A stretch of 64,000 nucleotides of DNA from Thiocystis violacea (lineage in GTDB: Bacteria > Pseudomonadota > Gammaproteobacteria > Chromatiales > Chromatiaceae): assembly GCF_016583565.1 (NCBI RefSeq), contig NZ_NRRF01000005.1, forward strand, positions 62,001-126,000, given 5' to 3'. Below the pieces are notes generated by a model, which was not told where the DNA came from, ran no database searches, and was given only the letters and a program-made list of their open reading frames with translations. Every line of letters starts with the position of its first letter. Position 1 is the first letter of the stretch. The position numbers and the translations under genes are program-made. This document shows, one piece after another, positions 52,588 to 64,000 of this stretch.

Positions 52588-54204
52588 ATGCGAAGAATCA
52601 ACGATTTCCCGATTTGGGTTCGGCTTCTAGGGGCGATGTGGCTCATCTTGGTACCGGCATGGACGGGGCTCATCCTGTGGGCCGCCGATCAGCAGCGACA
52701 GACCGCGATCGAGCAGGCCGAGTCCTTCACCAGCACCCTGCACGAGATGACCCTCGCCGGCCTGACCACCATGATGATCACAGGCACCATCAGCCAGCGG
52801 GCCGCCTTTCTCGATCAGATCGTTGAGCTGCGCAACGTCGATGATCTGCGCGTGCTGCGCGGCAAGCGCGTCATCGAGATGTACGGCGAGGGCACGGACC
52901 ACGAGCAACCGCGTGACGACATCGAACGTGCCGTGCTCGAAACCGGCGAGCCCTATCTCGCGCTCTCCGACGATAAGCGCACACTGCGCGCCGTGGCAGC
53001 CGCCATCTCAAGCGAGAATTATCTCGGCAAGAATTGCACCACATGCCATTTACCGACCTCCAAGGGCCAGGTGCTCGGCGCCGTCAGCATGGAGATCAAC
53101 CTCGACGAGGTGAATGAAGACGTGCGCTGGTTCGCCATCAAGATCTTGGGCATGGCGGCCCTACTCAGTGTGCCCGTCTTCCTCATCCTCTACTTTTTCG
53201 TCTCGCGCTTCGTCACCCAACCGCTCCGGCACATGACGATCGGACTCCAGGGCATCGCCCAAGGCGACGGCGATCTGACGCACCGGCTACCCGACGACAA
53301 CAAGGATGAAATCGGCCAGGCGTCCAAGGCGTTCAACGCCATGATGGACAACTTCCGCGATCTGATCGGGCGCATCCTCGGCTCGACCTCGCAGCTCGCG
53401 CAGGCGGCCACCAATCTCGCCGACATCACCGAGCAGACCAACGCCGGCATCGCCCAGCAGCGCAACGAGGTCGACCAGCTCGCCTCCGCCATGAACGAGA
53501 TGAGCGCGACCGCACAGGAAGTGGCCCGCAGCGCCCAGCACGGCTCGGATGCCACGCACGCCGCGCAAGATGCCGCCGTCTCGGGCAAGGACGTCGTCTA
53601 CGGCACCATGTCGCAGATCGAGCAGCTGGCCAAAGAGGTCCAGAACGCCTCCGACGTCATCCGCGAGCTAGGGCGTGATAGCCAGGAGATCGGTAAGATT
53701 CTCGACGTGATTCGCGGTGTGGCCGAGCAGACCAATCTCCTCGCCCTCAACGCGGCAATCGAGGCGGCCCGCGCCGGCGAGGCGGGACGCGGCTTTGCGG
53801 TCGTGGCTGACGAGGTGCGCTCGCTGGCGAACCGCACCCAGACCTCCACCCAGGAGATCCAGACCATGATCGAGCGGCTCCAGCAGGCCAGCCGCCGCGC
53901 CGTGACCGTCATGGAAGCAAGCCAGCAGCACGCCGAAAGTAGCCGCGGGCGCGCCGTCGAGGCCGAGCACTCCCTGGAAGCCATCACGGTCGCCATGACG
54001 ACCCTGAACGATGTCAACACACAGGTCGCCAGCTCGGCCGAAGAGCAAAGCGCCGTGGCCGAGGAGATGAACCGCAACGTCACCAGCATCTCCGACGCCG
54101 CCGAGGGCAATGCCCAGGGTGCCCGCCAGACCACGGAGGCCTCCGAGCAGCTCGCGCAACTGGCCGCCGAGCTGCAGGATCTGGTCGGGCACTTCAAGGT
54201 CTGA
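52588..54204 (+). CDS. methyl-accepting chemotaxis protein with c-type heme motif
   Basis: A 538-residue chemoreceptor. TM1 is at about 10-32 and TM2 at 182-205, with a periplasmic domain of about 150 residues between them. That domain contains CTTCH (C150, C153, H154), a c-type heme attachment motif. HAMP follows ([20 protein letters not shown]), then the signalling tip [20 protein letters not shown]. The layout recalls DcrA of Desulfovibrio, a heme receptor for oxygen/redox. It probably feeds the chemotaxis system encoded here. No pentapeptide CheR tether is visible at the C-terminus (ends [10 protein letters not shown]). Confidence 0.93.
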   Translation: MRRINDFPIWVRLLGAMWLILVPAWTGLILWAADQQRQTAIEQAESFTSTLHEMTLAGLTTMMITGTISQRAAFLDQIVELRNVDDLRVLRGKRVIEMYGEGTDHEQPRDDIERAVLETGEPYLALSDDKRTLRAVAAAISSENYLGKNCTTCHLPTSKGQVLGAVSMEINLDEVNEDVRWFAIKILGMAALLSVPVFLILYFFVSRFVTQPLRHMTIGLQGIAQGDGDLTHRLPDDNKDEIGQASKAFNAMMDNFRDLIGRILGSTSQLAQAATNLADITEQTNAGIAQQRNEVDQLASAMNEMSATAQEVARSAQHGSDATHAAQDAAVSGKDVVYGTMSQIEQLAKEVQNASDVIRELGRDSQEIGKILDVIRGVAEQTNLLALNAAIEAARAGEAGRGFAVVADEVRSLANRTQTSTQEIQTMIERLQQASRRAVTVMEASQQHAESSRGRAVEAEHSLEAITVAMTTLNDVNTQVASSAEEQSAVAEEMNRNVTSISDAAEGNAQGARQTTEASEQLAQLAAELQDLVGHFKV

Positions 54205-54577
54205 GAAGCCCCAGGTGATGTCCTGAAGACGAGAGACCGGACCGATCTCGTGGGATGGGCAAAGCCCGCGCGATCCGCTCCGCCGGGAGCGCTGTCGCTC
54301 GACGGGCGTGCCCATCATTCCAGCTCGGCGCTTTGCAAGATGGGTACGTCCGTCCGGCGCCGGGACGGCATTCGAGGCCAGAGCACGAACTTTGCCCATC
54401 CTACCGAGCTACCGGTCCGACAAGCCCCGGACGCACGGGGTCTTGGCTCAGGCCCATCACCGTCGCGCCAGGAACGGCACTCCAGGGCTTTACGCCGCCG
54501 CGACGCTGTCCATGCGGCCCTCGTGCTACAGTTCAAAGGGTCGCGGTCTCTGCGCGACGCTTTAGCGAGTCCCTCGC
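54205..54577. other. 373-base gap holding repeat copy B
   Basis: The left part is the GATGGGC double hairpin (54252-54405). The remaining 170 bases before the kinase start show no gene, clear promoter or RNA. Confidence 0.5.
54252..54405. repeat. GATGGGC double-hairpin element, copy B (inverted orientation)
   Basis: It is the reverse-complement orientation of copy A. GGGATGGGCAAAGCCCGCGC opens, GTGCCCATCATTCCAGCTCG and CTTTGCAAGATGGGTACG form the centre, and CTTTGCCCATCCTACC closes. By eye about four fifths of positions agree with copy A. It lies downstream of the chemoreceptor gene. Confidence 0.85.
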
Positions 54578-57859
<3,282 letters not shown>

Positions 57860-57930
57860 CCAGGCGACCCGGCACCCAGGTGGTCGGAACGGCTGGGTCA
57901 GGGGCGTCGAATGACAGAGCGCGTGAAGCC

Positions 57931-58020
57931 ATCGCGCATGACACCATCGCGCATGACACCATCGCGCATGACACCATGGCGCATGACACCATGGCGCGCG
58001 ACACCATGGCGCGCGACACC
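57931..58020. repeat. 15-bp minisatellite, six copies
   Basis: Six head-to-tail units of the form ATCGCGCATGACACC or ATGGCGCGCGACACC, with stepwise changes along the array (first three, then one, then two identical units). It lies 14 bases before the start of the second hybrid kinase and 71 bases after the stop of the first. It reads through in several frames on both strands, creating false open frames. Confidence 0.92.
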
Positions 58021-58034
58021 ATGGATGAGATCGG

Positions 58035-61404
<3,370 letters not shown>

Positions 61405-61412
<8 letters not shown>

Positions 61413-61475
61413 GCAAAGTCCGTGCTTGGCGGACGCACCCATCTCTCAGGGCACCGAACGAGGATGATGATGGAT
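61405..61475. repeat. partial GATGGGC element overlapping the kinase stop codon
   Basis: AAGGATAGGCAAAGTCCG matches the opening arm of copies A and C, and CGCACCCATCTCTCAGGGC its first-hairpin partner. The TAG stop of the upstream kinase (61410-61412) is made by the G-to-A difference in this arm. Confidence 0.7.
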
Positions 61476-61490
61476 GCGGGAGGTGGACCC

Positions 61491-61646
61491 GTAGGACGGG
61501 CAAAGTCCGCGCTCGGCGGCGGCTGTATCGCGGCGAGGCTGGTCGGACGTGCCCATCTTGCAGGGCGCCGAGCGGAGATGATGGGCACGCCCGTCAAGCA
61601 CCAGCGCATTGAACAGGGCTCATCGTGCGGGCTTTGCCCATCCTAC
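61491..61646. repeat. GATGGGC double-hairpin element, copy C
   Basis: It has the same orientation as copy A. GTAGGACGGGCAAAGTCCGC opens, GACGTGCCCATCTTGCAGGG and GATGATGGGCACGCCCGTC form the centre, and CTTTGCCCATCCTAC closes. It follows the partial copy and precedes the 44-residue minus-strand gene. Confidence 0.85.
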
Positions 61647-61680
61647 GGGACGGAACTCGAGGCGGTTGTCGGCCCGCCGA

Positions 61681-61815
61681 TCAGACCAGGCCGGCCTTTC
61701 CGTTGCCGAGCAAGGGTTTGGTCTCGTGCTTGGCTTTCTTCGCGCTTCGCTTCTCTTTCAAGGTCAGATTTGGTTTCTTCTTCGCTTCTTTGTTGCTTTG
61801 GCGTTCTTTGGTCAT
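61681..61815 (-). CDS. 44-residue basic protein, too short for usual gene calls
   Basis: Translating the minus strand from the ATG at 61815 gives a 44-residue, lysine-rich protein starting MTKERQSNKEAKKKPNLTLK and ending GKAGLV. GGGGAG lies 6 bases before the ATG, a good ribosome site. Short basic proteins beginning with this kind of KERQSNKEAKK sequence occur in many proteobacteria as unnamed conserved proteins, from memory. The overlapping longer frame at 61643-61846 is less likely. Function unknown; the charge suggests nucleic-acid binding. Confidence 0.75.
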   Translation of the reverse strand: MTKERQSNKEAKKKPNLTLKEKRSAKKAKHETKPLLGNGKAGLV

Positions 61816-61940
61816 GGCAAACTCCCCAGTTGATGAATACGTTCACAGGGAGTATAGGCGCCGCTGATCGCCATTGCGGACTTTATCCGCGCCAATCGGC
61901 AGGCTCGCTCCATTCAGGTATCACAGCCCAGAAACGGGCA

Positions 61941-63053
61941 TCAGCCGTGCGCCATCGTCCTGAGATAGAGCCCCCGGGTCGGTGCCTGGACGACGATGCC
62001 GGGGATCTGCGGCAGCCCCACGACGGCATCCACGCCACCGAGCTTGACCGCTTCCTTTGGCATGCCGTAGACGACGCAGGTCTGCTCGTCCTGGGCGACC
62101 GTCATGGCCCCGGCCGCGTGCATCTCCAGCATCCCACGCGCGCCGTCATCCCCCATCCCCGTCATGATGATGCCGACGGCATTGGGACCAGCCGCCTGCG
62201 CGGTCGAGCGGAAGAGCACATCGACCGAGGGACGATGCCGGCTGACCAACGGACCGCTCTTGACCTCGACCCGATACTGGGCACCGCTACGCCTGAGCAG
62301 CAGGTGATGGGTTCCGGGCGCGATGAGCGCCAGACCGGCGATGACGCGGTCGCCGTCGCGGGCCTCGCGCACCTCGATCGCGCAGAGCTGATTGAGGCGC
62401 GCGGCGAAGGCCGCCGTGAACTGACCGGGCATGTGCTGGACGATCACCACTCCGGGCGCGGTGCGCGGCAGCCGTGTCAGGACATACTCCAGCGCCTGTG
62501 TTCCGCCGGTCGAGGTGCCGATGGCGACGACCCGGTCCGTGGTTGCGGAAAGCGGCTTGAAGGCGCGGTCCGCGACCACCGCATCGGCCCCGAGCTTGGC
62601 GGGAGGAGGCGCCGCGGATGGGGTTCCGGCCGATCTGGAGACCCGCTCCATGCGTGCATGACTGGCCGCCTTGATGGCGTCGCCGAGCAGTGTTCTGGAC
62701 TCCTCCAGGAACTGGCGCAGCCCCACCTTGGGTTTGGCGATGATGTCCACCGCGCCGGCGCTCATGGCCTGCATGGTGATCTCGGCGCCCTTCTCCGTGA
62801 GGGTCGAGCAGATGATCACCGGGGTTGGCCGCTCGCGCATCAACTGCTTGAGGAAGGTGATGCCGTCCATCCTCGGCATCTCGATGTCGAGGACGATGAC
62901 ATCCGGCCACCCCTTCTCCAGCAGTTTCTGCGCGAAGATGGGGTCACGGGCGGAGCCGATGACTTCGATCCCGGCGATCCCGTTCAGTTGCTCCGTCAGC
63001 ACCTGGCGAACCACCGCTGAATCGTCGACGATCATCACCTTGACCTTAGACAT
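61941..63053 (-). CDS. cheB: second protein-glutamate methylesterase CheB
   Basis: A 370-residue CheB. The receiver has D10-D11 and acceptor D56 in VLDIEMP; the methylesterase triad is S181 in IGTSTGGT, H207 in VQHMP and D303 in TGMGDDG. It differs clearly from the CheB at 6933 in the linker and the receiver sequence, so it is a paralog. The ATG at 63053 has GGGG 9 bases ahead; a TTG at 63062 is the alternative. It follows cheD in the same direction. Confidence 0.94.
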   Translation of the reverse strand: MSKVKVMIVDDSAVVRQVLTEQLNGIAGIEVIGSARDPIFAQKLLEKGWPDVIVLDIEMPRMDGITFLKQLMRERPTPVIICSTLTEKGAEITMQAMSAGAVDIIAKPKVGLRQFLEESRTLLGDAIKAASHARMERVSRSAGTPSAAPPPAKLGADAVVADRAFKPLSATTDRVVAIGTSTGGTQALEYVLTRLPRTAPGVVIVQHMPGQFTAAFAARLNQLCAIEVREARDGDRVIAGLALIAPGTHHLLLRRSGAQYRVEVKSGPLVSRHRPSVDVLFRSTAQAAGPNAVGIIMTGMGDDGARGMLEMHAAGAMTVAQDEQTCVVYGMPKEAVKLGGVDAVVGLPQIPGIVVQAPTRGLYLRTMAHG

Positions 63054-63138
63054 AGCAGACAACCCCGTCTATCAAGACTGGAACTGGAAAGCGCGGCGGC
63101 GTCCGTTCGATCGCCAAGCATTCACAGTGGGACACCCC

Positions 63139-63735
63139 TCAAAAGAAGTCCGCCGGCGTCGCGCGCTGCTTGGCCGCAATGGCACGCCGTAAATAGCTGC
63201 GCTCTTCATCGATGATGCGCATGGCGCTCGAGCGCGCAATCCGCCGCAGGAAGACCGAGTAGTCGCCCCCGTAGAAGTGGATCTGCCGCCCGTTGTTGCC
63301 GCCCAGATCCTCCGCGATGAGCGGGATGCCATCCTGTTCGAGAAAACGGCGCACGAACTGCGTATTGGCGCTGCCGATACTGTAGCGCTCCGGCAGCGCT
63401 CCGAAAGCTTCCTGGAGCACATTGGCACCGCCGAACGCCTTGGCGCGCAGCCGCTCGCGACGCGCGCCCTGCCTGAGCAGTTCATTGATCAGGATCTCCA
63501 TGGCCCAGAGGCCGTAACGGCCCGCATCCGATTCCAGCTCAGGCAGCCCGGCCGACGGATTGCGCACCGGAAGCAGAAAATGGTTCATGCCCATCAGGCG
63601 CGCGATCGGATCGAAGAGACAGACCGACACACAGGAACCCAAGAGGGTCGAGAGCATCACGGGCTCCGAGGTCACGAAGTGCTCCCCTTGATGCAGAAAG
63701 CGCCTCCTGATCCCTGTGGCTCCCAGCTTTCCCAT
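63139..63735 (-). CDS. cheD: chemoreceptor glutamine deamidase CheD
   Basis: A 198-residue CheD. LLGSCVSVCLFDP holds the catalytic C35 and MNHFLLP the H52; KAFGGANVL and the later IAEDLGGNNGRQIHFYGGD are also family marks. CheD deamidates chemoreceptor glutamines and in some species partners with CheC or CheY. It sits between cheR (upstream in transcription) and cheB2, forming a receptor-adaptation module. Confidence 0.95.
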   Translation of the reverse strand: MGKLGATGIRRRFLHQGEHFVTSEPVMLSTLLGSCVSVCLFDPIARLMGMNHFLLPVRNPSAGLPELESDAGRYGLWAMEILINELLRQGARRERLRAKAFGGANVLQEAFGALPERYSIGSANTQFVRRFLEQDGIPLIAEDLGGNNGRQIHFYGGDYSVFLRRIARSSAMRIIDEERSYLRRAIAAKQRATPADFF

Positions 63736-63764
63736 GACTGCACCCTGCCGGCTTTGCGTGCCGG

Positions 63765-64000
63765 TCAGCGTGGCCGCTTGCGAAAGATGGACGGGCTGAC
63801 CACCTGCAGGTCGGTCGCGATGCCCTGAAGGGACTCGACGTGACTGATCACCAGATGACCGCCGGGTTCAATCGACCCAATCAGGGCGTCGATCACCTGC
63901 TGCTTGGTGGCGAGGTCGAAGTAGATGAGCACATTGCGCAGGAAGACCAGATCGAAGGACTGACGCTGGGCCAATGGCTGCATGAGATTGTGCTGCGCGA
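63765..64000 (-). CDS. cheR: chemotaxis methyltransferase CheR, C-terminal part (5' end off window)
   Basis: The frame is open to the right edge; the first visible residues are AQHNLMQPLAQRQSFDLVFL. FLRNVLIYFD and IEPGGHLVISHVESLQGI are the late CheR methyltransferase motifs (SAM-binding end). It methylates chemoreceptor glutamates using SAM. It is followed 29 bases on by cheD. The ATG at 63983 is internal to the CheR fold, so it is not the real start. Confidence 0.92.
   Translation of the reverse strand, partial: AQHNLMQPLAQRQSFDLVFLRNVLIYFDLATKQQVIDALIGSIEPGGHLVISHVESLQGIATDLQVVSPSIFRKRPR

Overview
The window is GC-rich DNA from a gammaproteobacterium. It reads as a chromosomal motility, chemotaxis and signalling region. 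A purple sulfur bacterium (Chromatiaceae) or close relative is my best guess, from overall protein character and the Pseudomonas/Vibrio-type gene order; this is inference, since no 16S or photosynthesis gene is present. No tRNA, rRNA, insertion sequence, prophage or CRISPR array was seen.

Layout. (1) 1-3411: metabolic genes, namely the 3' end of a TcuB-like membrane protein, a SAM methyltransferase, a cytochrome b561 and cobK. (2) 3499-29696, all on the minus strand: a nearly complete flagellar/chemotaxis block. In transcription order it is fliE-F-G-H-I-J-K-L-M-N-O-P-Q-R, flhB, flhA, flhF, fleN, fliA, cheY, cheZ, cheA, cheB, motC, motD, cheW, an Arg/Asp-repeat protein and a DUF2802 protein. 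A sigma-54 type promoter lies ahead of fliE. (3) 30029-35933: the FleQ-type master regulator, an atypical PilZ protein, a ComFB protein, an HDOD-GAF protein, then motA-motB. (4) 36025-41607: a minus-strand signalling operon (PAS protein, PAS histidine kinase, Rcp1-like receiver, REC-PAS-GGDEF-EAL protein). (5) 41927-43785: a two-gene ZorA/ZorB-like motor pair without the other Zorya genes. (6) 43971-49559: two HDOD proteins, an EF-hand-like protein, a PilZ protein, a small unknown, a YjfB-type motility protein and a SprA-type metalloprotease-like protein. (7) 49689-52246: a DamX-like AAA/SPOR protein and a YfbR-like nucleotidase. (8) 52588-64000: a chemoreceptor with a c-type heme motif, two very large hybrid histidine kinases, a 44-residue basic protein, and a cheR-cheD-cheB adaptation module cut by the right edge.

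How the genes work together. FleQ with sigma-54 should switch on the fliE operon. FlhF and FleN set flagellar position and number, and FliA drives late genes. CheA-CheW-CheY-CheZ-CheB plus the distal CheR-CheD-CheB2 form the chemotaxis pathway, and MotAB and MotCD are alternative stators. FleQ, two PilZ proteins, ComFB and the GGDEF-EAL protein suggest cyclic-di-GMP control around the block.

Unexplained structure. The gaps between operons carry several families of palindromic repeats (tandem double hairpins with GATGGGC arms, GTGGAC arms, and a GGTCACG palindrome) and heptamer tandem repeats. Several gene junctions carry 12-16 bp micro-duplications, three of them across stop codons.
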